64,000 nt of DNA from Bifidobacterium pullorum subsp. gallinarum (GTDB lineage: Bacteria > Actinomycetota > Actinomycetes > Actinomycetales > Bifidobacteriaceae). The position numbers and the translations under genes are program-made. The stretch lies in assembly GCF_000741215.1 (NCBI RefSeq), contig NZ_JGYX01000002.1, positions 62,001 through 126,000 on the forward strand, given 5' to 3'. The notes beneath the pieces are model-generated. The model had not been told where the DNA came from. It worked only from the letters and a program-made list of their open reading frames with translations, and made no database searches. Positions 28,514 to 37,701 of this stretch are shown piece after piece. Position 1 is the stretch's first letter. Each line of letters starts with the position of its first letter.

Positions 28514-29805
28514 ATGGAAGAACCCGCGATGCACCACAGTCGGACCGGAGCGCCGGTCACCCCCCGCCGTTGGCCCGCCGCGCTGGCGGTGGTCTGCGTA
28601 TTGGCCGTCCTGACGGCGGCCGTCCTTTGGTGGGTCGCGCTACGGCCTTCGGGCGCGGCCGGACCGGATACGCCACCCGCGGCCTCCGCGCCGGCCGAGG
28701 GGCAGGACGGACAAGCGTCCGCGCACGAGGACGCCGACAAGGAGCCGGCGCCGGAGCCCGTGGACGACTCCCCCCGCGCCAAGGCGCAGCGCGCCGTTGA
28801 GGCGATGAGCATTGAGGAGCGCGTCGGGCAGCTGGTCATGGCGCCGCTGTACGCGGGCACCGACCCCTCGGCCCTGTACGACCTGATCGCCAACCAGCAT
28901 GTCGGCTCGGTGCTGATCATCGGCAATTGGTGGTCGGGCACCGCCGGGGTCCGCCAGGCCACCGATGTCCTGCAGTCATACGCGCCGGCCGATAACCGGC
29001 TGCTGATGACCACCGACCAGGAGGGTGGTCTGGTCCAGCATCTGCAGGGACCCGGATTCGACACGATGCCGACGGCCGTGGACCAAGGCGCGATGAGCAC
29101 CGATGCGCTGCGCCAGTCGGCCGCCGTGTGGGGCTCGCAGCTCAACCAGGCCGGCATCAACGTGGATCTGGCCCCGGTGGTGGGCACCGTGACGGTCGAC
29201 CGCGGCTCGAACGCCCCGATCGGCGCGCTGTACCGCGACTTCGGCCTGGATGCGCAGGGCAACGCCGAGCATGCCACTGCATTCATCGACGGCATGCGGG
29301 ATTCCGGCGTCGAGACCGTGATCAAGCATTTCCCCGGATTGGGCGGCGTGACCGGCAACACCGATTTCACCGCCAACGGCATCCTGGACACCACCACCAC
29401 GCTCGACGGCCCAGAGATCAAGGCGTTCCTCACGGCGTTGCAGGCCGATCCGTCGATGGTGATGATGTCGCTGGCCACCTATCAGCAGATCGATCCGAAC
29501 AATCCCGCCGCGTTCTCCTCCACGCTGATCGACGGGTATCTGCGCGGCACGGTCGGCTATGACGGCGTGATCACCTCCGATTCGCTGTCCGCGGCGGCGT
29601 TGGGCGGCTTCGACCCGCGTGAGATCGGTATGCGCTTTGTGGATGCCGGGCCGACCTGGCCTGCATCGGCGCCGCGGACTATGTCCAGCCGATCCTGGAC
29701 GGGTTGAACGAGCGCGCCGCCTCCGACCAGGCGTTCGCCGAGAAGGTCACCCGTTCCGCGATCCGCGTGATGACGCTCAAATACGAGATGGGCCTGGCGC
29801 AATAG
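28514..29805 (+). pseudogene. NagZ-like GH3 beta-N-acetylhexosaminidase, interrupted by a frameshift
   Basis: An N-terminal membrane anchor (about 20-48) and an Ala/Glu/Asp-rich linker lead into a GH3 domain: EERVGQLVMAPLYAG, LLMTTDQEGGLVQHL, the catalytic KHFPGLGGVTGNTDF region and the nucleophile Asp in GVITSDSLSA. In this frame the protein ends at 29707 with an unrelated tail (PTWPASAPRTMSSRSWTG). The expected ending, ADLACIGAADYVQPILDGLN to KYEMGLAQ, continues in the +1 register from 29650 to the stop at 29805. One missing base in the GCCGGGCC run near 29647-29652 explains it. Whether the cell has a truncated enzyme or the base is a sequencing error cannot be told. If repaired, length is about 430 residues. 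The end overlaps the convergent LysR gene by 29 bp. Confidence 0.8.
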
Positions 29806-30712
29806 CCGATGCGGCCAGCTCCTCGCGCAACGCCTGCAGGAAGCAGGCCGCCACGCGGGTGAACCGGCGGTCGGACTTCCACACCACATTGAGCCGGGCC
29901 TCCAGGCGCGGACTGAGCGGGCGGAACGTGAGGTTGGTGTCCCCGGTCACGTTGACGATGCGGTCGAGGCACAGCGCGTAGCCCAGCCCCTCCGACACCA
30001 TCAGCGCACCGTTGTTCAGCAGATTGTAGGTGCCGACGACCCGCAGGTCGCTCTGCCCCATCCCGCTCCAGGCACCGAATTCACGGTCGAAGCGGGTCTC
30101 CTGGGATACGATGAGCGGCAGCCTCTTGAGGTCGTCGACGGTGATCGACTCCCGTGCGGCCAGGGGATCGTCGCGCCGCATCATCACACCCCAGACGTCG
30201 CAAACGGGCAGGGTGATGTACGCGTACTTGGTCGTGTCATACGGTTCGAACAGCAGCGCGAAGTCGAGCAGCCCCGAATCCAGACGCGAGGTGACGTCCT
30301 CGGTGTTGCCCGAATAGATATGGAACCGGGCCTGCGGATAGCGGAAGGTCATCGCCCGCGCGGCGCGCGCCAGCAGACGCATCGCATCGGTCTCCCCCGC
30401 GCCGATGTACACCGGACCGCCGACCGGTTCCTCCATCGAGGTGATCTCCGCCTCCGCACGGTCCGCCAACGTCACGATCTCCTCGGCGCGTTCGCGCAAC
30501 AGCTCCCCCTCCGGGGTGAGCGTGATCGTCCGACTGCCGCGTTCGAACAGCGTGCAGCCGAGCCTGGATTCGAACTCGCGCAACTGACGGGACAGCGACG
30601 GCTGCGACATGCCGAGGTATTCGGCGGCGCCGGTGATGCTCTGCTCCTCCACCACCGCCAGGAAATACCGCAGAATCCGCAGCTCCATGCCGCCATTGCG
30701 GTTATGCGCCAT
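29777..30712 (-). CDS. LysR-family transcriptional regulator
   Basis: The 311-residue protein has an N-terminal winged helix-turn-helix (MELRILRYFLAVVEEQSITGAAEYLGMSQPSLSRQLREFE) and a LysR effector domain (GPVYIGAGETDAMRLLARAARAM onward). GGGAGG 5 bases before ATG 30712 sets the start. It is divergent from DUF3737 and patB and probably controls them. The intergenic region has the imperfect inverted ATGC-CTCAAATCATACCAATTA-A-GCAT (about 30768-30793), which has LysR-box spacing. Confidence 0.88.
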   Translation of the reverse strand: MAHNRNGGMELRILRYFLAVVEEQSITGAAEYLGMSQPSLSRQLREFESRLGCTLFERGSRTITLTPEGELLRERAEEIVTLADRAEAEITSMEEPVGGPVYIGAGETDAMRLLARAARAMTFRYPQARFHIYSGNTEDVTSRLDSGLLDFALLFEPYDTTKYAYITLPVCDVWGVMMRRDDPLAARESITVDDLKRLPLIVSQETRFDREFGAWSGMGQSDLRVVGTYNLLNNGALMVSEGLGYALCLDRIVNVTGDTNLTFRPLSPRLEARLNVVWKSDRRFTRVAACFLQALREELAASAIAPGPSRI

Positions 30713-30894
30713 CACGGCCTCCCTGAATATCCCACGGCGCACGTTGTTGTACGGTACCGCGCCCCATGCCTCAAATCATACCAATTAAGCATGGCTATGC
30801 CCCAGCCCAAGCATTTGCGCATCGCCTCGGCCGGGGTTATCATCCCGTGCAGCGTTACTGACTACAATCCTGATTCCCCATCACGAATGGACGT

Positions 30895-31785
30895 ATGATG
30901 ACCGAACCCACCAATCCCAACAACGCCAAGACCGCCGACGCCGCCGACCGCGTCGAGCAGGGCTATCTGACCGGCGAGCGCGCGGCGTTCGCGGCGGACG
31001 GCGTGACCTATGTCGACACGATTTTCGCCGACGGCGAATCCCCGCTCAAGCATGCCCGGAACATCACGCTGATTGACAGCTCCTTCCAGTGGAAGTACCC
31101 GCTGTGGTACTGCAGGGACGTGACCGTGCGCGGATGCACCTGGTTCGAGATGGGCCGCGCCGGCGTGTGGTACACGGATAACATCACCGTGGAGAATTCG
31201 ACCGTGGTGGCGCCGAAGAACTTCCGCCGCTGCAACGGCGTGACGCTGCGGCATGTGGAGTTCCCGAACGCCGAGGAGACCCTGTGGTCCTGCCGCAACG
31301 TGACGTTGGACGACGTGGCCGTGCACGGCGACTACTTCGCGATGAACTGCGAGGACATGAAGGTGGACGGCCTGCGGCTGGTCGGCGGGTACTCGTTCGA
31401 CGGCGCGCGGAACGTGGAGATCGCCAATTCGCGGCTCATCACCAAGGACGCGTTCTGGAACTCGGAGAACGTGACCGTGCGCGACTCGTTCATCACCAGC
31501 GAGTACCTGGGATGGAACGCCCGGAACCTCACGCTGATCAACTGCACGATCGAGAGCCTGCAGGGCCTGTGCTACATCGACAATCTGGTGATGCGCGGCT
31601 GCCGGCTCAACCATACGAACCTGGCGTTCGAGTATTCGACGGTGGACGCCGAGATCGAAGGCCATATCGACAGCGTGCTCAACCCTGCCGGAGGCAGGAT
31701 CAAGGCCGGTTCGATCGGCGGGATCACGCTCGATCCGGCGCGCATCGATCCCGCGGCCACCGTGATCGAGACCGCGGACCGCTGA
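30895..31785 (+). CDS. DUF3737 family right-handed beta-helix protein
   Basis: The 296-residue cytoplasmic protein is built from short repeats of about 20 residues (NITLIDSSFQWKYPLWYCRD, VTVRGCTWFEMGRAGVWYTD, ITVENSTVVAPKNFRRCNG, VTLRHVEFPNAEETLWSCRN and so on), typical of a parallel beta-helix and of DUF3737. Function is unknown. TACAAT at 30863-30868 may be the -10. It lies directly upstream of the patB-like gene, and DUF3737 genes often adjoin MalY/PatB enzymes, so a link to sulfur amino-acid metabolism is possible but unproved. Confidence 0.88.
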   Translation: MMTEPTNPNNAKTADAADRVEQGYLTGERAAFAADGVTYVDTIFADGESPLKHARNITLIDSSFQWKYPLWYCRDVTVRGCTWFEMGRAGVWYTDNITVENSTVVAPKNFRRCNGVTLRHVEFPNAEETLWSCRNVTLDDVAVHGDYFAMNCEDMKVDGLRLVGGYSFDGARNVEIANSRLITKDAFWNSENVTVRDSFITSEYLGWNARNLTLINCTIESLQGLCYIDNLVMRGCRLNHTNLAFEYSTVDAEIEGHIDSVLNPAGGRIKAGSIGGITLDPARIDPAATVIETADR

Positions 31786-31878
31786 ACGCCCCGCGGTGCG
31801 CGACGCATCCGCCTTGCCGCCGCGCACCGGTATGAGGCAATATGGCAGGGACGCTTGCCCCAGCTGACAGGAGAACCG

Positions 31879-33063
31879 ATGACCTACGATTTCGATGCGA
31901 TGACCGACCGTTCCGGCACCTACTCGCTCAAATGGGAGGAGGCCGGCGACGCGCTGCCGATGTGGGTGGCCGACATGGATTTCACGACCGCTCCCCCGAT
32001 CCGTGAGGCGATGCGCCGCAGGCTCGACCACGGCGTCTTCGGATACTCGATCGTGCCCGACGAGTGGGCGGACGCGTATATCGGCTGGTGGCGAGACCGC
32101 CACGGCGTGACCTTCGAACGCGAGTCGCTGATCTTCTGCACCGGCGTGATCCCCGCAATCTCCAGCATGGTGCGCAAGCTGACCACGCCGGCCGAGAACG
32201 TGGTCATCCAGACGCCGGTGTACAACATCTTCTTCAACTCGATCCTCAACAATGGCCGCAATGTGCTTGAGTCGCCGCTGACCTACGACGCGGCGGCCGG
32301 ACGGTACGCCATCGACTGGGAGGATCTGGAACGCAAGCTGGCCGACCCGCAGACCACGCTGATGATCCTGTGCAACCCCCACAATCCCTCCGGGCAGATC
32401 TGGGACCGCGAAACCCTGACACGCCTCGGCGAACTGTGCTGGGAGCATCATGTGACGGTGATCAGCGACGAGATCCACTGCGATCTGACCGATCCGGGGT
32501 TCGGGTACGTGCCGTTCTCCTCGGTGAGCGAGCACTGCCGCATGAACTCGGTGACGTGCATCGCGCCGACCAAGACGTTCAATCTGGCCGGGCTGCAGAC
32601 CGCCGCCGTGATGGTGCCCGACCCCGTGCTCCGGCATAAGGTGTGGCGCGGGCTGAACACCGACGAGGTGGCCGAGCCGAACGCGTTCGCGATCACGGCG
32701 GCGGTGGCGGCGTTCATCGAGGGCGGCCCCTGGCTCGACGAGCTGCGCGCCTACCTGGCGGGGAACAAGCGCGCGGTACGCGCCGCCGTCGATGAGTACA
32801 ACGCATCGGTCGATACCGCCCGCCGCGTCACCCTGGTCGAGGGCGACGCCACGTACCTGCTGTGGCTCGACTGCTCGGCGCTGACCGACGACACGGAACG
32901 CCTGTGCGATCACCTGCTCGCCGAACAGCGGCTCATGCTCTCCCCCGGCGCCCAGTTCCGCGGCAACGGACGGTATTTCGTCCGCATCAACGCGGCGACG
33001 CAGCGCGAACGCGTGGACGAGGGCATGCGACGGCTGACGGCCGGCCTGCGTTCGTTCCGCTGA
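31879..33063 (+). CDS. patB: MalY/PatB-family aminotransferase (C-S beta-lyase)
   Basis: The 394-residue PLP enzyme is of fold type I, as in cystathionine beta-lyases. Visible are MTYDFDAMTDRSGTYSLKWEE, WVADMDFTTAPPI, LILCNPHNPSGQIWDRETL, the Asp-bearing VISDEIHCDLTD, and the PLP-lysine in IAPTKTFNLAGLQTA. The C-terminal MLSPGAQFRGNGRYFVRINAAT binds the carboxylate. It probably splits cystathionine or cysteine conjugates to homocysteine or thiols, pyruvate and ammonia. AGGAGAACCG precedes ATG 31879. The LysR, DUF3737 and brnQ neighbours suggest an amino-acid regulon. Confidence 0.92.
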   Translation: MTYDFDAMTDRSGTYSLKWEEAGDALPMWVADMDFTTAPPIREAMRRRLDHGVFGYSIVPDEWADAYIGWWRDRHGVTFERESLIFCTGVIPAISSMVRKLTTPAENVVIQTPVYNIFFNSILNNGRNVLESPLTYDAAAGRYAIDWEDLERKLADPQTTLMILCNPHNPSGQIWDRETLTRLGELCWEHHVTVISDEIHCDLTDPGFGYVPFSSVSEHCRMNSVTCIAPTKTFNLAGLQTAAVMVPDPVLRHKVWRGLNTDEVAEPNAFAITAAVAAFIEGGPWLDELRAYLAGNKRAVRAAVDEYNASVDTARRVTLVEGDATYLLWLDCSALTDDTERLCDHLLAEQRLMLSPGAQFRGNGRYFVRINAATQRERVDEGMRRLTAGLRSFR

Positions 33064-33162
33064 CGGCGCGCCGAATCCGTGACGACATCGTCCGGCGCTC
33101 CCCGATGCAGGGCGCGCCGGACGATTCCACTATTTGGACGAGAGGGCACTACGGTAGTGTCC

Positions 33163-34557
33163 ATGAGAGAAGACAGCGAAGAGCCATTGGCGGCCAACAC
33201 CACGCGGGAACGTCTGGATATCCGCAGCCGCGTCCTGATCACGTTCACCTTCTTTTCCATGTTCTTCGGCGCGGCGAACCTGATCTTCCCGCCGTTCCTC
33301 GGGGCGCAGGCCGGATCGGCCACGCCGCTGGCCGCCGTCGGGTTCATCATCTCCGCCGTCGGCCTGCCGGTACTCGGCGTGCTGGCCGTATCCTCAGCCG
33401 GCGGTTTCGAATATCTGGCCGACCGCGTCTCCCCCAGGTTCGCCATCGTGCTGGCGCTGGCCATCATCCTGACCATCGGCCCCTGCTTCGCCATCCCCCG
33501 CACCGCCACCACCTCGTTCGAGATGATGGTGGTTCCCTTCACGACCGGCATCCCCACCTGGATCACTCAGCTCATCTATTCGGCGGTGTTCTTCATCCTC
33601 TCGTTCCTCCTCGCGCAGCGTCCGGAGATCCTCTCGAAAACCCTGGGACGGTTCATGGGGCCGCTGCTGCTCGTGATGATCGCCGTGCTGTTCGTGGCCT
33701 GCCTGATCATCCCGCACGACGCCTTCCCCGCACCGAGCGGCGACTACGCACAGCTGCAGCTGTCCCGCGGGTTCCTGGACGGCTACCAGACCATGGACCT
33801 GCTGGCGGCGCTGTACTTCGGCATCGTCATCTCCGCCAACGTCAGGCAGATGGGCATCACCAGCGTCTCCCAGAACCGCCGCGAAACCGGCTACGCGGGA
33901 CTTGGCACCGGTATCCTGCTCGTGGCGATCTACGGCGCGCTCGCCTTCATCGGCATGGTCTCCGGCTCGATCACCCCGGTCGACCCGGCCACCGACACCG
34001 GCGCCACCGTGCTGACGAATCTCTCGCACTCCGCGTTCGGGCCGGTGGGCACCGCGTTCCTCGGCGTCATCTTCGTCGTCGCCTGCTTCAACGTCTGCAC
34101 CGGGCTGATCTCCACCTGCGGCACGTTCTTCCACAGCCACTTCCCCACGGTGGCGGGCCGTCCGGTGTCCTACCGCGTCTGGAGCGCCATCTTCGCGGCG
34201 TTCAGCTTCCTGGTCTCCAACGCGGGCCTCAACACCATCATCAAGGTGTCGGTGCCGGTGCTGTCCGCGCTGTACCCCATCGCCATCGTGCTGGTGGTAC
34301 TCTCGCTGGTCCACGGCGTCTTCTCCTCCAGGTTCCCGCGCGTCTACTTCTGGGCCGTACTGCTGGCCGGCATCGTCAGCATCGTCAACTGCTGCGCCGA
34401 ACTTATCGCACTGCTCGGCGTATCGTTCGGCTGGTTGGACGCGCTGGTCGGCGCCATCCCGTTCAACGACCTGCAGATCGGATGGCTGATCCCCGCGTTC
34501 ATCGGCGTAGTCGTCGGCGTCGCCGACAGTCTGGCGCGCGACCGGCGACGGGCCTAG
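33163..34557 (+). CDS. brnQ: Branched-chain amino acid transporter, BrnQ/LIVCS family
   Basis: The 464-residue protein has about 12 helices and the LIVCS signature FFSMFFGAANLIFPPFLG, plus LTIGPCFAIPRTATTSFE and VACFNVCTGLISTCGTFF. It should import leucine, isoleucine and valine with sodium or proton. I chose ATG 33163: TACGGT lies 7 bases upstream, suggesting leaderless translation; an in-frame ATG at 33079 adds 28 basic residues not typical of the family. It follows patB by 99 bp on the same strand. Confidence 0.92.
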   Translation: MREDSEEPLAANTTRERLDIRSRVLITFTFFSMFFGAANLIFPPFLGAQAGSATPLAAVGFIISAVGLPVLGVLAVSSAGGFEYLADRVSPRFAIVLALAIILTIGPCFAIPRTATTSFEMMVVPFTTGIPTWITQLIYSAVFFILSFLLAQRPEILSKTLGRFMGPLLLVMIAVLFVACLIIPHDAFPAPSGDYAQLQLSRGFLDGYQTMDLLAALYFGIVISANVRQMGITSVSQNRRETGYAGLGTGILLVAIYGALAFIGMVSGSITPVDPATDTGATVLTNLSHSAFGPVGTAFLGVIFVVACFNVCTGLISTCGTFFHSHFPTVAGRPVSYRVWSAIFAAFSFLVSNAGLNTIIKVSVPVLSALYPIAIVLVVLSLVHGVFSSRFPRVYFWAVLLAGIVSIVNCCAELIALLGVSFGWLDALVGAIPFNDLQIGWLIPAFIGVVVGVADSLARDRRRA

Positions 34558-34678
34558 CCCGTCGTCCGCCCGCGACGTTCGCAGACGGACGTGCTACACT
34601 GCTGTGTCGGCCGGCATGACCGATCCGGCCGACTAGCATTATTACCTTTGATTCGCATCTGCAAGGGACGTGATATCC

Positions 34679-35347
34679 ATGCCATGGGCCAAGGTCCACG
34701 ACATGTTGCGGAAAATCCCCGAAACGCTGACGTTCAGGCGCATTCTGCTCATCATGTTGGGTACCGCCATCGCCACGTTCGGACTGCATAACATCCACCA
34801 GCGCGTTGACATCACCGAGGGCGGCGTGCTCGGCATGCTGCTCCTGCTCGACCACTGGTTCGGCATCCCGCCGTCCATCGCCACGCCGGTGCTGGACGTC
34901 ACCTGCTACCTGCTGGCCTGGCGGTTCCTCGGCAGCAGGTTCATCCTGCTGTCGATCGTATCGACCACATCGATGTCGCTGTTCTTCGGCCTGTGGGACC
35001 TGTTCCCGCCGATGCTGCCCGACCTGTCCGGCATGCCGCTGTTGGCGGCGTTGCTGGGCGGCGTGTTCGTCGGCATCGGCGTCGGACTGGTGGTGCGCCA
35101 GGGCGGCTCCAGCGGCGGCGACGACGCGCTGGCGCTCGTCATCTCGCATGTGACGCACTGGCGGCTCGCACGCGCCTACCTGTTCACCGACCTGACCGTG
35201 CTGGGATTGTCGCTGACCTATATCCCGGTGCAGCGCATCGCCTTCTCGCTGGTCACGGTGTTCGTCTCCTCGTTCCTCATCGACATCGTCAAGGACGGCG
35301 TGCCGGACGCGATGCGTTCGTTGCTGCCCAAGCGCCGCAACGGCTGA
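34679..35347 (+). CDS. YitT family membrane protein
   Basis: The 222-residue protein has five to six helices: ILLIMLGTAIATFGLHNIHQR, the family motif TEGGVLGMLLLLDHWFGI, PVLDVTCYLLAWRFLG, LLGGVFVGIGVGLVVRQGGSSGGDDALA and YLFTDLTVLGLSLTY. Function is unknown. It lacks the C-terminal DUF2179 domain of longer YitT proteins. AAGGG lies 11 bases before ATG 34679; a GTG at 34670 is an alternative start. Confidence 0.85.
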   Translation: MPWAKVHDMLRKIPETLTFRRILLIMLGTAIATFGLHNIHQRVDITEGGVLGMLLLLDHWFGIPPSIATPVLDVTCYLLAWRFLGSRFILLSIVSTTSMSLFFGLWDLFPPMLPDLSGMPLLAALLGGVFVGIGVGLVVRQGGSSGGDDALALVISHVTHWRLARAYLFTDLTVLGLSLTYIPVQRIAFSLVTVFVSSFLIDIVKDGVPDAMRSLLPKRRNG

Positions 35348-35385
35348 CCGCCGCCCGTGACGCGAAGACCCCGGATGCGGGCATA

Positions 35386-36033
35386 TCAGCGGATCCGCTT
35401 GAGATGCCCGCGGTTCAGCCGCATCACCGCATCCGCGTGGGCGGCGAATCGTTCGGAGTGGGTCACGGCGATCACGCACATGCCGTGCTCATGGGCGTTC
35501 TCAGCCAGCAACGCGGCGATGGCTTCGGCGTTGTCGGCGTCGAGGCTGCCGGTCGGTTCATCCGCCAGCAGCACCTTGGTGCCGGCCGCCAGCGCCCGTG
35601 CGATGGCGACGCGCTGACGTTGCCCGCCCGACAGCTGCGTCACGCCGCGCCGCATATCCTCGGCGTCGAGTCCCACCGTGTCGAGCAGCTCACGGGCGCG
35701 GGTGCGGTCGGCGACCAGCGCAACGTTCTCGATGGCGTTCAGGTAGTCGATGAGGTTGAACTCCTGGAAGACGAACGAGACGTGGCGACGGCGGTGCACG
35801 GCAAGCCCGCCCGCGGCCAGCGGCCGGCCGTCGTAGACGACGTGCCCCGCGTCGGGCAGATCGAGGCCGCCGAGCAGCGCGAGCAGCGTGCTTTTGCCGA
35901 CACCGGACGGGCCGACCACGGCGGTCATGACCCCGGGCTCGAATCCGGCGCTGACGTTGCGCAGCACGGTGCGCGTGCGGCCATGACCGTCCTCATAGGC
36001 ATAGGTGACGTTGTCGAGTGCGATGATCGCCAT
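35386..36033 (-). CDS. ABC transporter ATPase, MacB/LolD type
   Basis: The 215-residue ATPase has Walker A VGPSGVGKST, Q-loop VFQEFNLI, signature LSGGQRQR, Walker B VLLADEPTGSLD and H-loop IAVTHSERFA. It is the last gene of a minus-strand module RR-HK-permease-ATPase, 51 bp after the permease. Such FtsX/MacB pairs export antimicrobial peptides or lipids, or act as sensors for them. GGAG precedes the ATG. Confidence 0.92.
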   Translation of the reverse strand: MAIIALDNVTYAYEDGHGRTRTVLRNVSAGFEPGVMTAVVGPSGVGKSTLLALLGGLDLPDAGHVVYDGRPLAAGGLAVHRRRHVSFVFQEFNLIDYLNAIENVALVADRTRARELLDTVGLDAEDMRRGVTQLSGGQRQRVAIARALAAGTKVLLADEPTGSLDADNAEAIAALLAENAHEHGMCVIAVTHSERFAAHADAVMRLNRGHLKRIR

Positions 36034-36084
36034 TGGTGAGCTCCTTTCGCATACGGATTGCTTGTGGCTGGGATCGGGTCAGGG

Positions 36085-37638
36085 TCACGACATGGCGGCG
36101 AGGATGTCCTTGGGACGGCGGCGCATCAGCACCATGCCCGACAGGCCGACCGACACGGCGACCAGCGCCAGGCCGAGCCCGTACAGGCCGGCGATGGTCC
36201 AGCCATCGATGACGACGTGGATGCTGCCCATGTCGGCGTTCGGCGTGAAGCTGGGCGACATCATGTCGCTGTTGGCCACGGTCATGCCATCCTTCGAGGT
36301 GAGGCCGCCGCCCGTGCCGGCCGAGCCGCCTCCCGTGCCGGCACGTGACATGCCGAGCAACCCGTCTCCGACGAATTGCCCGATCATCGCGCCGATCGGC
36401 ACGCTCAACGCGAACGCGACGACGGCCACGAGCGCCGCCTCGACCAGATACTGCGAGAGGATCGCCCAGCGGCCGAAGCCGAGCGAGAGCAGCACGCCGC
36501 TCTCGTGCATGCGCTCCTTGACGCGCGAGGCGAGCACCAGGCACAGGATCACCATGCCGGCCGCCAATGCGAGCACGACGAGCGCGAGCACCAGCGCATC
36601 GAGGTTGCGCAGCGGTTCGGATACGGCATCGGCGTCCGCCGTGTCCTGGCTGACCACATACTGGCCGCCCGACAGCTCGTCGAGCGCCTGCACGCGGGCG
36701 GCGATGTCGGCCGTGCGCTCGGGATCGGTCACGTAGAAGCTCACCTTGTCGAATCCTTCCTCGGCGGTGCCTTCGCGTGAGTGGTCGACCACGTCCATGG
36801 TGGTGAACATCGCGTTGGTCATCGACCAGTTGCTGGTCAGCGCGCTGGATTTCGCGGTCTGGTCGAACAGGCCGACGATGCGTACGGGCGTGCGCGTCTG
36901 CTCGACGCTGGTGCCGCTCATCTGCGCGTGGACGGTGGCACGCCGCAGCACGATCGTGTCGCCGATCCGCAAACCGTTGCGTTCGGCGAGCTGCGAGCCG
37001 ATCAGCACGTCGCCGACCACGCCGTCGTCCGTCCCGACACCCGTCCCGCCGTCCGCATCGTCATCCGATCCGTCCCGGTCAGTCCTCGTACGCGCGGCCG
37101 GGTCGATCACCGGTTCCCCGTGGGCGAGCACGAGATATCCCTTGGCGAAGTTCGCGTCGAACCGCGAGTCGGTGCCACCGATGACGGTTACCGTGTCGCC
37201 GAAGTCGTCGGTCGAGAACGCCTGTTCGCTGGCCGGGTCGGTGCCCGAGCCGTCGTCGATGAGCTCCAGTGTCCGGCCATCCGTGGTCTCCGGCACCAGC
37301 ACCTGCTCGGTCGTCGCGTCGCAGCCGCGGATGCCCTGGACCTGCGCCATCACCCTGCCGCACAGTTCGGCGGTGATCGGCTTGCCCGCGAACACCTGCT
37401 GATAGCCCATGCCCTCGATTTGCCTGTTGGTCCAGTTCTCGGGGTTCGACTCGTCCTGTTCGATGGTGAACACCCCGCCGAGCGCCTGCCGTATCGCCTG
37501 CTGCGCATCCGCCGCCGCGTCACGCACCGCCAATCCGGTCAGCGTCGTCGTGGCGACGACGAGCAGGATGAGCAGCAGGCTGATGGTCCTGCCGCGTTTG
37601 CGCCATATATACCGCAACGCCAACGTGATGCTCCGCAT
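36085..37638 (-). CDS. FtsX/MacB-type ABC permease
   Basis: The 517-residue protein has one N-terminal helix (TISLLLILLVVATTTLTGLAV), a large extracytoplasmic part of about 290 residues, and three C-terminal helices including GMVILCLVLASRVKERMHESGVLLSLGFGRWAILSQYLVEA, which is the FtsX core. A Gly/Ser/Thr-rich loop (SRAGTGGGSAGTGGGLTSKDG) separates the last two helices. It is followed by its ATPase and preceded by a two-component pair, like a BceAB- or MacAB-type resistance unit. The substrate is unknown. Confidence 0.88.
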   Translation of the reverse strand: MRSITLALRYIWRKRGRTISLLLILLVVATTTLTGLAVRDAAADAQQAIRQALGGVFTIEQDESNPENWTNRQIEGMGYQQVFAGKPITAELCGRVMAQVQGIRGCDATTEQVLVPETTDGRTLELIDDGSGTDPASEQAFSTDDFGDTVTVIGGTDSRFDANFAKGYLVLAHGEPVIDPAARTRTDRDGSDDDADGGTGVGTDDGVVGDVLIGSQLAERNGLRIGDTIVLRRATVHAQMSGTSVEQTRTPVRIVGLFDQTAKSSALTSNWSMTNAMFTTMDVVDHSREGTAEEGFDKVSFYVTDPERTADIAARVQALDELSGGQYVVSQDTADADAVSEPLRNLDALVLALVVLALAAGMVILCLVLASRVKERMHESGVLLSLGFGRWAILSQYLVEAALVAVVAFALSVPIGAMIGQFVGDGLLGMSRAGTGGGSAGTGGGLTSKDGMTVANSDMMSPSFTPNADMGSIHVVIDGWTIAGLYGLGLALVAVSVGLSGMVLMRRRPKDILAAMS

Positions 37639-37701
37639 GCCGTGTTCCGCCTTTCCTTCCGTGATTGATGGCGGCGGTGAGCGCGGCTCCGGGCGATTCG
37701 T

